A stretch of 64,000 bases of DNA, taken from assembly GCA_000752215.1 (NCBI GenBank), contig CCFG01000009.1:1-64000 (forward strand), read 5' to 3'. Positions 26,832 through 35,131 of the stretch are shown in pieces. The first letter of the stretch is position 1; each line of letters opens with the position of its first letter. The translations under genes and the position numbers were made by a program. The stretch is from a bacterium MS4 (lineage in GTDB: Bacteria; Bacillota; Clostridia; Oscillospirales; Acutalibacteraceae). The notes below the pieces were generated by a model. The model had not been told where the DNA came from and did no database searches. It saw nothing but the letters and a program-made list of their open reading frames with translations.

Positions 26832-27134
26832 ATGCGCGCAGTGAAAGTTTTATCGGTATGCGGTTCCGGTACGGTCAGTTCTGCCATGCTGTCGTCCAAA
26901 CTGGAGGACGTGCTGGCAGAGCACGGCTACAAAATGGAATCCACGGAGGTCGCGCCGGGCGGCGTGGAACTTGCAGTGGCGAACGGAGGTTATGATTTAA
27001 TCGCCTACACAAGCCCGGTAGACGATATCTACGGAATCCCGGTACTGAATGCGACGGGGTTTCTGGTTGGAATCAATGAAGACGAGTTTGTAGAGGAGCT
27101 CCTTGCTGTACTGAGCAAGCTGGATCTGGGTTAA
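26832..27134 (+). CDS. PTS EIIB, galactitol type
   Basis: 100-residue EIIB. The phosphocysteine loop is VLSVCGSGTVSSAM near the N-terminus, typical of the lactose/galactitol IIB fold. GGGAGGAGA lies just before ATG 26832; the TTG immediately upstream is less well placed. It receives phosphate from EIIA and transfers it to the sugar bound by EIIC. It is the second gene of the EIIABC set. Confidence 0.9.
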   Translation: MRAVKVLSVCGSGTVSSAMLSSKLEDVLAEHGYKMESTEVAPGGVELAVANGGYDLIAYTSPVDDIYGIPVLNATGFLVGINEDEFVEELLAVLSKLDLG

Positions 27135-27199
27135 AGCGGCATACGTGGAAGATCCCCTTTTTCAGACAGAAATTACCGAAAAGAGGAAGGTAAGGAATT

Positions 27200-28636
27200 A
27201 TGTTTTTTACAGTATTGAAAAGTGTATTTGACACCTTTGGAAACTATATCACAGTGCCCCTCATTATTTTTGTGATCTGCAAGCTGTTTAAGGCCCCCAC
27301 CAAAAAAGCGTTTTCTTCCGCCGTACTGATCGGCGTGGGACTCAAGGGTATGGCTTTCATCACCACCGAATTCGGCGCCGTCCTGTCCCCGCTGGTACAG
27401 CAGATCGTAAAAGCGAGCGGGCTGAATCTGCCCGCACTGGACATCGGCTGGCAGGCGGTCGCCTCCGTGGCCTATTCCACGAACATCGGCATGATGTTCA
27501 TCGGCGTCGGTCTGGTTTTCCAGATCATCCTCTGGCTGATCAAGTGGACCGACATCTTTATGCCGTCCGACCTGTGGAACAACTATTCCATCATCGTCTG
27601 GGGCTCCATGCTGTACCAGCTGACGCAAAACCTGGCGATGGCGTTCGCGCTGATGCTCTTTGTCAACCTGGTCACCCTGCTGATTGCGGAGGTCCTGCAG
27701 AAAAGATGGTCCACTTATTATCACTATCCCTCCTGCGCAATGACCGCGCCGCACCACAACGGCGACGCCCCGATGTATCTTGTTCTGAACATTCTGTTCA
27801 GCAAGCTGGGCATGGATAAAATCAAGGCGGACCCCGTTACGATCCGCAAAAAGATCGGCTTCATGGGCGAACCGATGTACATAGGACTGATTGTCGGTAT
27901 TATTCTGGGTGTAGTCGGCAATATTACCGCGCTGAACAATATGGCGGCCTGGGGACAGGTTGTCAACGTATCCGTGACCTGCTCCGCCGTTATGGCGATC
28001 TTCCCGAAGGTTGCCGGGCTGTTTGCCTCCGGATTTACCACTCTGACCGATTATTCCCGCAAAACGCTGAAGAACAGCAAGTACGGGAAAGATCGTGAGT
28101 TCATTATCGCCGTCAACGACGCGCTCGGCTACGGCGAGCCTGCCACCCTGACCACCGGACTGCTGGTCATCCCCTTTGCCGTTCTGCTTGCATTCCTGCT
28201 CCCGGGCAACGTGGTAATTCCGGTTATGGTTCTTCCCTCTTTGCCATATATGGTGGAAATTCCCGTATGCCTGAGCAACGGCAATATTGTGAAGTCCTGG
28301 CTGATGGGCTGCATCGTGTTCGCGGCCAAGATCATGATGGCTTCCTACTGGGCGACCGTCTTTACCCAGGTCGCGGCCGGCGCCGGATTTGAGGCGGCCA
28401 CTACCGCTTTGGCCGGGGGCACCCTCATCATCGGCTTCATCATGTCCAATTGCACGGCCGGTATCATCACCATGGCCTTCCTGACCATGAACCCGATCAT
28501 TATCGCCGCGACCGTCGCCGTGTATCTGGTGCTGTTTGTCCTGTATAAGAAGAATAAGGGCGCCGTACAGGAATATCTGGAAAAGAATGCTCTGGGCGAA
28601 GCGTATGTCGCTCCCCAGCCGGCTGTAAACGCCTGA
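27200..28636 (+). CDS. PTS EIIC, galactitol type
   Basis: 478-residue membrane permease of the GatC type, with about ten to twelve hydrophobic segments. Family-like loops include KRWSTYYHYPSCAMTAPHH and GYGEPATLTTGL. It moves the substrate across the membrane while EIIB phosphorylates it. The family covers galactitol and other polyols and pentoses, so the substrate is not certain. GGAAGGTAAGGA is upstream. An intercistronic hairpin separates it from the enzymes that follow. Confidence 0.9.
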   Translation: MFFTVLKSVFDTFGNYITVPLIIFVICKLFKAPTKKAFSSAVLIGVGLKGMAFITTEFGAVLSPLVQQIVKASGLNLPALDIGWQAVASVAYSTNIGMMFIGVGLVFQIILWLIKWTDIFMPSDLWNNYSIIVWGSMLYQLTQNLAMAFALMLFVNLVTLLIAEVLQKRWSTYYHYPSCAMTAPHHNGDAPMYLVLNILFSKLGMDKIKADPVTIRKKIGFMGEPMYIGLIVGIILGVVGNITALNNMAAWGQVVNVSVTCSAVMAIFPKVAGLFASGFTTLTDYSRKTLKNSKYGKDREFIIAVNDALGYGEPATLTTGLLVIPFAVLLAFLLPGNVVIPVMVLPSLPYMVEIPVCLSNGNIVKSWLMGCIVFAAKIMMASYWATVFTQVAAGAGFEAATTALAGGTLIIGFIMSNCTAGIITMAFLTMNPIIIAATVAVYLVLFVLYKKNKGAVQEYLEKNALGEAYVAPQPAVNA

Positions 28637-28668
28637 CCCGGAAACTAGTTATGAGAGACTGACGGATA

Positions 28669-28711
28669 AGCATTCATTTTGCCGCTTTGAAACGGCAGAA
28701 TGGATGCTTGT
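28669..28711 (+). other. Intercistronic hairpin after EIIC
   Basis: AGCATTCATTTTGCCG pairs imperfectly with CGGCAGAATGGATGCT, followed by TGTTT. It could be a partial terminator or an mRNA-stability element between transporter and enzyme genes. Confidence 0.55.
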
Positions 28712-28731
28712 TTAAGAAGAAAGGAATTTCT

Positions 28732-29787
28732 ATGAAAATTGTAGTAATCGGTGATATCGTCGTCCCCTGTGAGCTGCTGACAGAGGCGGCGGAGTCCCTG
28801 GGCGAACCCGGTCAGAACACGGTCGTTCCGATTGTGTGGCCGGCCGAAACGCGCCAGGAATTTCAAAAGAAAGCACAGAACATAGAAAAGAACGGCCCAA
28901 CGGCGGAGAAGGTCCCCGAAGAGGTCTACCGTGAAATCGCGGACGCGGACATCCTGCTCACGCATTTCTGCCCGGTTCCGGAGGAGCTCATCGCACAGGG
29001 AAAGAAGCTCAGACTCATCGGGACCTGCCGAGGCGGCATGGAGCATGTGGATGTCGCGGCTGCGACCAAATACAACATCCCCGTTATCCACTGCATCCGC
29101 AACGCGGAAGCAACCTCGGACTTTGCTATCGGCCTGATGTTCGCGGAAACACGCAATATCGCCCGGGCACACGCCGCGCTCAAGCAGGGCGAATGGCGTA
29201 AGGAATACGTAAATAACGGCTATACCACCTCCATGTGCGAAATGACGCTGGGTGTGGTGGGCCTTGGACATATCGGCAAGCTGGTCTCCAAAAAGGCCGC
29301 AGGAGTGGGCATGAAGGTCATTGCCTACGACCCGTACGTAACGCAGGGGTCCCTGGATGAAACGGGGCTGCCGGTCCGGCTGGTGGAGCAGGAGGAGCTG
29401 TTCAGGACAGCGGATATCGTCACGTTGCACCTGCGCCTGACCCCTGAAACAAAAAACAGTGTGGACGGGAAGCTGATCGGCCTGATGAAGCCCACCGCTT
29501 ATCTCATCAACACCTCCCGCGCCGGTGTGCTGGATAAGGACGCCCTCGTGAAAGCGCTGCAGAATAGGACCATCGGCGGCGCGGCGCTGGACGTGTACTG
29601 GGAAGAGCCCATCCCGAAGGACGACCCGCTTCTGGCGCTGGACAATCTGACCATGACGCCGCACAACGCGGGCAACGTGGTGGACGCCCTTCCCAAATCG
29701 CCCCTGCTGCTCGCGCGCACCATCAAAGCCTTCTGGGAAACCGGAAAGAGCGATATGGTGGTGAACCTCAGAAATATCAAACGCTGA
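28732..29787 (+). CDS. D-isomer-specific 2-hydroxyacid dehydrogenase
   Basis: 351-residue NAD-dependent dehydrogenase. The nucleotide loop is GVVGLGHIGKLVS. The catalytic arginine, glutamate and histidine lie in NTSRAGVLD, DVYWEEP and MTPHNAGN. It reduces or oxidises a 2-keto/2-hydroxy acid or a related polyol-derived acid. The ATG at 28732 follows AAAGGAA. It is the first enzyme gene after the permease. In a polyol pathway it may handle a hydroxypyruvate- or glycerate-like product, but the substrate cannot be read from sequence. Confidence 0.88.
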   Translation: MKIVVIGDIVVPCELLTEAAESLGEPGQNTVVPIVWPAETRQEFQKKAQNIEKNGPTAEKVPEEVYREIADADILLTHFCPVPEELIAQGKKLRLIGTCRGGMEHVDVAAATKYNIPVIHCIRNAEATSDFAIGLMFAETRNIARAHAALKQGEWRKEYVNNGYTTSMCEMTLGVVGLGHIGKLVSKKAAGVGMKVIAYDPYVTQGSLDETGLPVRLVEQEELFRTADIVTLHLRLTPETKNSVDGKLIGLMKPTAYLINTSRAGVLDKDALVKALQNRTIGGAALDVYWEEPIPKDDPLLALDNLTMTPHNAGNVVDALPKSPLLLARTIKAFWETGKSDMVVNLRNIKR

Positions 29788-29834
29788 ACCGATTGGCGGG
29801 GCTGTTCCCCGCGTATGAAAAGGAGAAATGACTT

Positions 29835-30515
29835 ATGTTGATGGAAAAGGAAAGAAAAGAAATTGCAGAATACGGCCGTAAAATGAGCTCTTCCGGTCTG
29901 AGCAAGGGTACCAGCGGCAATATCAGCATTTATGACCCGGAAACCGGCTATATGGCGATCAGCCCTTCCGGTCTCGGATACTTCGACACCGAGCCGGAAG
30001 ACGTGGTCGTCATGGACCTGAAGGGCAATATTATCGACGGCAGCCGCAAGCCCTCCAGTGAGCACGGCCTTCACACCGTGATGTATCTGAACAAACCGGA
30101 CGCCCGCGCGGTGGTACATACCCATTCCACCTTCTGCACTACGCTGGCCTGCCTCAACACTCCGCTGAAAGCGGTGCACTACGTCATCGGCGGCGCGGGT
30201 GCGGCAACGGTTCCCTGTGCGGAATACGCAACCTTCGGAACACCGGAGCTGGCGGAAAACGTCGCCAGGGCGATCGGCAAAAGCAAAGCCGTTCTGCTGG
30301 CGAACCACGGCCTTGTCACCAGCGGCCCAAGCCTTGCCAAAGCCTTCGGTCTGGCCGTCAATCTGGAATTCGTAGCCGAAATGCAGTGGAGAGCTTCCTG
30401 CATGGGAACCCCCGTTGTGCTGAGCGACGCGGAGATGGATACGGTGATGGAAAGCTTCAAGAGTTACGGCCAGCCGAAAAAAACGGATGAGAAAAAGGAC
30501 GGAATGGGCTATTAA
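29835..30515 (+). CDS. Class II aldolase, L-fuculose-1-phosphate aldolase type
   Basis: 226-residue zinc aldolase/adducin-family enzyme. Metal ligands are seen in VVHTHSTFCT (two histidines) and LLANHGLV, and the catalytic acidic residue is in SSEHGLH. TSGNISIYDPETGYMAISPSG is the substrate-phosphate block. Members cleave ketose-1-phosphates to dihydroxyacetone phosphate and an aldehyde. AGGAG lies nine bases before the ATG. With the dehydrogenases around it, it would split the oxidised polyol phosphate; the leftover aldehyde fits the iron alcohol dehydrogenase two genes on. Confidence 0.88.
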   Translation: MLMEKERKEIAEYGRKMSSSGLSKGTSGNISIYDPETGYMAISPSGLGYFDTEPEDVVVMDLKGNIIDGSRKPSSEHGLHTVMYLNKPDARAVVHTHSTFCTTLACLNTPLKAVHYVIGGAGAATVPCAEYATFGTPELAENVARAIGKSKAVLLANHGLVTSGPSLAKAFGLAVNLEFVAEMQWRASCMGTPVVLSDAEMDTVMESFKSYGQPKKTDEKKDGMGY

Positions 30516-30538
30516 TCTGAAGGATGGGAGAATGGAAA

Positions 30539-31564
30539 ATGCTGGCTGCCATGCTGTACGGTGTGGAGGATATCCGCATCATGGAAGTGCCGGTCCCGGA
30601 AATCGGACCGGGCGAGGTACTGATTCAAAATAAGATTTCAACAACCTGCGGCACCGATGTGAAAAACTTTAAAAGAGGATATCCTCTTTTAAAGCCGCCG
30701 CATCCTTACGGACATGAATTTTCCGGCGTGATCGCCGCAGTGGGAAAAGACGTTAAGGGCTTTCACGAGGGCGACCGCGTAGCGGTCCACAACACGGCCC
30801 CCTGCAACGAGTGCTATTACTGCAAGAAAGGCCTTTACTCCATGTGCTCCAATATGACGTTTAACCGCGGCAGCTACGCGGAATACGTAAAGGTACCCGA
30901 GTCCATTGTGCGCCAGAACATGTTTGTGTTGGACAATTCCGTTTCCCACAAGACCGCTTCCCTGATGGAGCCGTTTTCCTGCGCGGTTTACGGCATTGAG
31001 AACTGCCCCGTCCATCTGGGCGACACCGTCGTCGTAAACGGCGCGGGACCTATCGGCCTGATGTTTGCGCGTCTGGCGGTGCTGAAGGGCGCCAAGGTCA
31101 TTGTAACGGATATGATGGAGAACCGTCTGAAGCTGGCGGAAAAAATGGGGGTCTTGAAAACCTGCAACCTGACCGGTGTGGAAAATCCGGTGGAGGCCAT
31201 CCGTGAACTGACGGATGAGAAGCGCGGCGCGGACATCGTCATCGAGGCCACGGGCCTGATCGGCGTGTGGAAAACCAGCGTACAGATGGTGCGCAAAGGA
31301 GGATTCGTGCTTCTGTTCGGCGGCACAAAATCCGGCAGCGAGCTGACGGTGGACGCCACCCTGCTGCACTACTCGCAGATTACCATCAAAGGCGTGTTCC
31401 ACACCACTCCGCGCCATGTCATGACGGCGCTGGAGCTGCTGAAAATGGGTGTGATTTTAAGCGAGGATTATATTCAGAACGAGTACAGGCTGCCGGATCT
31501 GGAAAAGGCGATTCGCGAACACGCTTCCGGCAGCGTCATCAAGAACTGTATCGTATACGACTAA
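30539..31564 (+). CDS. Zinc-dependent medium-chain alcohol/polyol dehydrogenase
   Basis: 341-residue enzyme of the sorbitol/threonine dehydrogenase group. The catalytic zinc site starts TTCGTDVK and continues in HPYGHEFSGV. The structural zinc has four cysteines in CNECYYCKKGLYSMC. The NAD loop is VNGAGPIGLMFAR. I prefer ATG 30539 with GGGAG nine bases upstream over the ATG at 30524. It probably oxidises a polyol phosphate delivered by the PTS to a ketose phosphate for the neighbouring aldolase. The exact polyol is unknown. Confidence 0.88.
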   Translation: MLAAMLYGVEDIRIMEVPVPEIGPGEVLIQNKISTTCGTDVKNFKRGYPLLKPPHPYGHEFSGVIAAVGKDVKGFHEGDRVAVHNTAPCNECYYCKKGLYSMCSNMTFNRGSYAEYVKVPESIVRQNMFVLDNSVSHKTASLMEPFSCAVYGIENCPVHLGDTVVVNGAGPIGLMFARLAVLKGAKVIVTDMMENRLKLAEKMGVLKTCNLTGVENPVEAIRELTDEKRGADIVIEATGLIGVWKTSVQMVRKGGFVLLFGGTKSGSELTVDATLLHYSQITIKGVFHTTPRHVMTALELLKMGVILSEDYIQNEYRLPDLEKAIREHASGSVIKNCIVYD

Positions 31565-31583
31565 AAGGAGTGGGAAAGCAACA

Positions 31584-32756
31584 ATGTATTCAATCAAGCT
31601 CGGCTGTGAACATATCTACTGCGGGGAAAACGCGGTGCAGTCCCTGAAAGAACTGCCCGCCGTCCGCAAGCGTGCCTACATTGTCATGAGCGGCACCATT
31701 CTTCAGGAACTGGGTCAGCTCAAAATTGTCACGGACGTTCTGGAAGAGGCTGGCTTTACATGGAAGGCCTATACCGATGTGGAGCCTGAGCCCAGCTTTG
31801 AAACCGTCAAACGCGGAACCGCGGACATGATGGAATTCGAACCGGACTGGGTGATCGGATTTGGCGGCGGCTCCGCCATGGACGCCGCGAAAGCCATGTG
31901 GGTTTTCTACGAAAATCCGGAGTACCGGGAGCTGGATGACGTGATGCCCCCCAACGAGATCAAAAACCTCAAGGTAAAGGCGTGCGTGGCCTGTATCCCT
32001 ACCTCGGCGGGAACCGGCAGCGAGGCGACCCGCGCGGCTCTGATCAAAGATACTGTAAAGAAGAAGAAATACTCGATCCGCTGCCTGAAAGGTCGGATGG
32101 TGCCGGATGTCGCCATCCTCGATCCGGCGTTTTCCATGACAATGCCGAAAAGCCTGACGGCCGCTTCCGGGATGGACGCGCTGACCCATGCCATCGAATC
32201 CTATGTCACCCCGATCGCCAATCCGTTTTCGGACGGGATGGCAATGGCCGCGTTTATTTACGGATATAAGAATCTGCCCATCTGCTATGAGGACGGAAAA
32301 AATGCGGAAGCCAGAGCAAAGATGCTGGAGGCTTCCTGCATGGCCGGTATTGCGTTTTCCAACTGCGCGTTGGGCATCGTACACAGCATTGCCCACACCT
32401 TCGGGGCGGAGTACGGTGTGCCGCACGGTCTGGCGAACGCCATTGTGCTTCCGTACGGCCTGCGGTTCAACTCCCGCGACAGCCGCACGCAGGCCCGTTA
32501 TGACGAGCTGGCCTCCTTCGTGGGGGAAACTTCCCTGCTGGACGGGGTCCTGGCACTGCGCAAACGCATCGACGTGCCTCCACGCATGAAGGATGTTGTG
32601 CCCGATGAGCAGGATGTGCTCGGCAAAATCGACATGCTTGTGGAAAAGGCCATGTCCGACGTCTGTACGCCCTTTACTCCCGTAAAGCCTACCACGGAAG
32701 AGCTGAAAGCGCTGATCCTGGAGGTCTACTACGGAGAAAAGGGACATCAGGCTTAA
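31584..32756 (+). CDS. Iron-containing alcohol dehydrogenase (polyol PTS operon copy)
   Basis: 390-residue group III alcohol dehydrogenase. The nucleotide loop is VIGFGGGSAMDAAKAM. Metal ligands lie around ASGMDALTHAIE, the GIVHSIAHTFGA histidines and YGVPHGLANA. It likely reduces the small aldehyde from the aldolase step (such as lactaldehyde or glycolaldehyde), as FucO does in fucose breakdown, to balance NADH. AAAGGAG is upstream. It is a clear paralogue of the enzyme at 41837. It ends the polyol operon. Confidence 0.9.
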   Translation: MYSIKLGCEHIYCGENAVQSLKELPAVRKRAYIVMSGTILQELGQLKIVTDVLEEAGFTWKAYTDVEPEPSFETVKRGTADMMEFEPDWVIGFGGGSAMDAAKAMWVFYENPEYRELDDVMPPNEIKNLKVKACVACIPTSAGTGSEATRAALIKDTVKKKKYSIRCLKGRMVPDVAILDPAFSMTMPKSLTAASGMDALTHAIESYVTPIANPFSDGMAMAAFIYGYKNLPICYEDGKNAEARAKMLEASCMAGIAFSNCALGIVHSIAHTFGAEYGVPHGLANAIVLPYGLRFNSRDSRTQARYDELASFVGETSLLDGVLALRKRIDVPPRMKDVVPDEQDVLGKIDMLVEKAMSDVCTPFTPVKPTTEELKALILEVYYGEKGHQA

Positions 32757-32815
32757 TCTTCTCAATTGTTTATACGTACTTGCTCATGACGAACGACTTC
32801 CAATATTAGAATTCA

Positions 32816-32849
32816 GCAAAGAACGCCGCTGTCAAGCGGCGTTCTTTGC
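32816..32849 (+). terminator. Perfect hairpin after the polyol operon
   Basis: GCAAAGAACGCCGCT and its exact complement flank a 4-base loop. There is no U-tract after it, but the stem itself ends in a TTCTTT run. Confidence 0.65.
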
Positions 32850-33016
32850 GTCTGAAATGTTATATAAACAGTCGCTCTCAAAACAGAAGCCTATGCGGGG
32901 AAACACAGCTTCAGAATATTCCCGGCTGGATTTATCCTGAAAATTTTGATGAGTTTTGCCGAAAGAAATGTTAAATTATACAAAACAAAGTTAAAAAATT
33001 CAGCATTTTATAAATA
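32850..33016. other. AT-rich intergenic sequence
   Basis: No gene, hairpin or promoter stands out apart from the GntR promoter that follows. Confidence 0.5.
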
Positions 33017-33044
33017 TTGACTTTATAAACTCCTCGGGTATAAT
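33017..33044 (+). promoter_or_regulatory. Promoter of the gntR-nucleoside cluster
   Basis: TTGACT at 33017-33022, 16 bases, TATAAT at 33039-33044. Confidence 0.75.
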
Positions 33045-33063
33045 TAGAACATAGTTCAACTGG

Positions 33064-33080
33064 TCATGACGACATGACGA
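33064..33080 (+). repeat. Tandem CATGACGA repeat, candidate GntR operator
   Basis: Two adjacent copies of CATGACGA lie about 20 bases after the -10, followed by a similar TATGATT. The position suits autoregulation. Confidence 0.45.
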
Positions 33081-33118
33081 TATGATTAGGATTGGGAGGG
33101 GGTTCTACGGAACAGTCA

Positions 33119-33835
33119 ATGCTGCCAAAGTATTTTATTCTGAAACGCAGTCTCATTGAAAAAATCAATCAGGAAGAATTCAAGGCAAATGAAATGATTC
33201 CGAGCGAACGGGAACTGATCGAGATGTATGATGTCAGCCGGATTACCGTGCGCAAGGCAATCGAAGAACTGGTAAATGAAGGGTATCTGTATAAGGTGCA
33301 GGGCAAGGGGACATACGTAAAATCTGACGATTACAGTCAGGACCTTATTTCCATTACCAGCTGTACACAGGATGTTATCAATTTGGGAATGACGCCCGGA
33401 AGAAAGGTGATATCGGCTTGCGTGATTCAGGCGGACCGGAAAAGGTGCCATACACTGGAAATCGGGGAAAACGACAAGGTGTTCCGGCTGGAAAGGATTT
33501 ATTACGCGGATAATGAGCCGATCAACCACACGGAGACCTATCTTCCTTATAAATTATTTCCGGGGATTGAAAAATTCGACTTCTCAAGCGATTCCCTGTA
33601 CAAGGTTCTGGAAGAGCAGTATCACACTAAAATAACGAAGGCAAAGCGATCTGTAGAAGCGATATTGGCAACGGATGAAATTGCCGATTATCTGAATGTG
33701 AATCCCGGAATCCCGATCCTGCTTTTCGGCTGCGTTACCTATGGCGTCGTCAACGGTAAGGAAGTTCCCATAGAAAATTTCAAGTGCTGCTACCGCAGCG
33801 ACAGATTTAAGTTCTACATTAATCAGGTCAAGTGA
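33119..33835 (+). CDS. GntR/HutC-family transcriptional regulator
   Basis: 238-residue regulator. The winged helix (about 1-70) has MIPSERELIEMYDVSRITVRKAI-type sequence, followed by the UTRA/HutC ligand domain ending RSDRFKFYINQV. It should repress or activate the nucleoside cluster downstream in response to a metabolite. I use ATG 33119 although GGAGGGGG lies 16 bases away; a TTG at 33092 is in frame but would precede the ribosome site, so the start is uncertain. It has its own promoter and the CATGACGA repeats upstream. Confidence 0.87.
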   Translation: MLPKYFILKRSLIEKINQEEFKANEMIPSERELIEMYDVSRITVRKAIEELVNEGYLYKVQGKGTYVKSDDYSQDLISITSCTQDVINLGMTPGRKVISACVIQADRKRCHTLEIGENDKVFRLERIYYADNEPINHTETYLPYKLFPGIEKFDFSSDSLYKVLEEQYHTKITKAKRSVEAILATDEIADYLNVNPGIPILLFGCVTYGVVNGKEVPIENFKCCYRSDRFKFYINQVK

Positions 33836-33891
33836 GTTTTTATTTTGGCGTTCATTAAATTGAAACTTCATTATTTAAGGGGAGAATGACA

Positions 33892-35106
33892 ATGAAAAAG
33901 ACATTGAAAAAAATCCTATGCCTCGTAATGGCCACGATGATCGGCGCGTCCGCTTTGGCTGGATGCGGCAGCAAGGACAGTACGGATCAGGGCAGTCAGG
34001 CTGCGTCGGCCTCTTCCACCGTAAAGAGCGACAAGAAAATTGCCATTGTGTGTGATTCCGCTGGACAGAATGACAATGGGTACAATCAGGCCGCCGTCAG
34101 CGGCGCCAAGCAGGCCGCGGAAAAGTACGGTATGGAATACAAGGTCGTTGAACCGACCAACGGCGTTCCCTCCGCTCTGGAAGCCCTTGCGGAAGACGGA
34201 TACAACGTGATCTTCAGTCTGGAATATGACTTCGACGCTTTGATTAAAGGCGTCGGCGGTTCAAAGCCTCTTGCCGAAATGTATCCCGATACGACCTTTG
34301 TCGTATTCAATGACAACCCGAATGTAAACGAGGACGGTTCCGTTAAGTATAAAAACGTTATTTCCGTGCTGTTCGACGTACATGAAGGCTCTTTCCTTGC
34401 CGGTGCGCTGAGTGTTCTGGTAAATGAAAACGCCAAAGTCCTCTTTGCGGATGGCTACAAATTCAAGGACCCGGCTCAGGGCGGCCGCGCACTCGGATTC
34501 ATCGGCGGAACCAATTCAAACGGCATCACCGTATTTTCCTACGGCTACATCGCCGGTGTGAACTACATGGCGAAGGAACTGGGCGTAAAGTATGACTACT
34601 ATGCAAAATACGACGCAGGCTTTACCGATTCCGCACTGGGAAGCACGGTAGCCGGTACTTATTACGACAAGGGTGCCAACATTGTTTACGGCGTCGCGGG
34701 CGGCGTAGGCGAAGGCATTACCTCCAAAGCGAAGGAAGTCGGAAGGCTGGCGATCCAGGTTGACGCCAACAAAGACGCTCAGCAGCCGGGCTATGTCCTT
34801 ACCAGCGTGCTGAAAAACACCGATGTCCCGGTCATGACCATCTGCGACGCCCTGGCAACCAGCAAGCTCGCCGGCATGGGAAATCTGCAGTCCTATTCGC
34901 TGGCTTCCGGCGCTACCGGCATTACGGATCTGGCTGAAATCAGCAAACACATTGCCACAACCTCCGAGGCACAGGCAAAGTGGAAGGAAATCCAGACCAA
35001 GCTGAGCGAAATCAAAGAAAAAGTCGGTTCGGACATTAAGGTCGTAAATGCACAGGCCGGCGATAAATTTGACGCTTCTGCCTACCCGAACGTAACCATT
35101 AAATAA
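33892..35106 (+). CDS. BMP-family nucleoside-binding lipoprotein
   Basis: 404-residue extracellular binding lipoprotein of the BMP/PnrA family. The signal peptide ends with the lipobox ALAGC (about residues 23-27), followed by a Ser/Ala linker. The binding domain shows IAIVCDSAGQNDNGYNQAA and DANKDAQQPGYVLTSVLKN, typical of purine-nucleoside receptors. AAGGGGAG lies seven bases before ATG 33892. It is the first gene of an ABC transporter set (ATPase and two permeases) and should capture nucleosides for it. Confidence 0.92.
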   Translation: MKKTLKKILCLVMATMIGASALAGCGSKDSTDQGSQAASASSTVKSDKKIAIVCDSAGQNDNGYNQAAVSGAKQAAEKYGMEYKVVEPTNGVPSALEALAEDGYNVIFSLEYDFDALIKGVGGSKPLAEMYPDTTFVVFNDNPNVNEDGSVKYKNVISVLFDVHEGSFLAGALSVLVNENAKVLFADGYKFKDPAQGGRALGFIGGTNSNGITVFSYGYIAGVNYMAKELGVKYDYYAKYDAGFTDSALGSTVAGTYYDKGANIVYGVAGGVGEGITSKAKEVGRLAIQVDANKDAQQPGYVLTSVLKNTDVPVMTICDALATSKLAGMGNLQSYSLASGATGITDLAEISKHIATTSEAQAKWKEIQTKLSEIKEKVGSDIKVVNAQAGDKFDASAYPNVTIK

Positions 35107-35131
35107 TAAAACGCTGGGGGCGTAAACTGAA

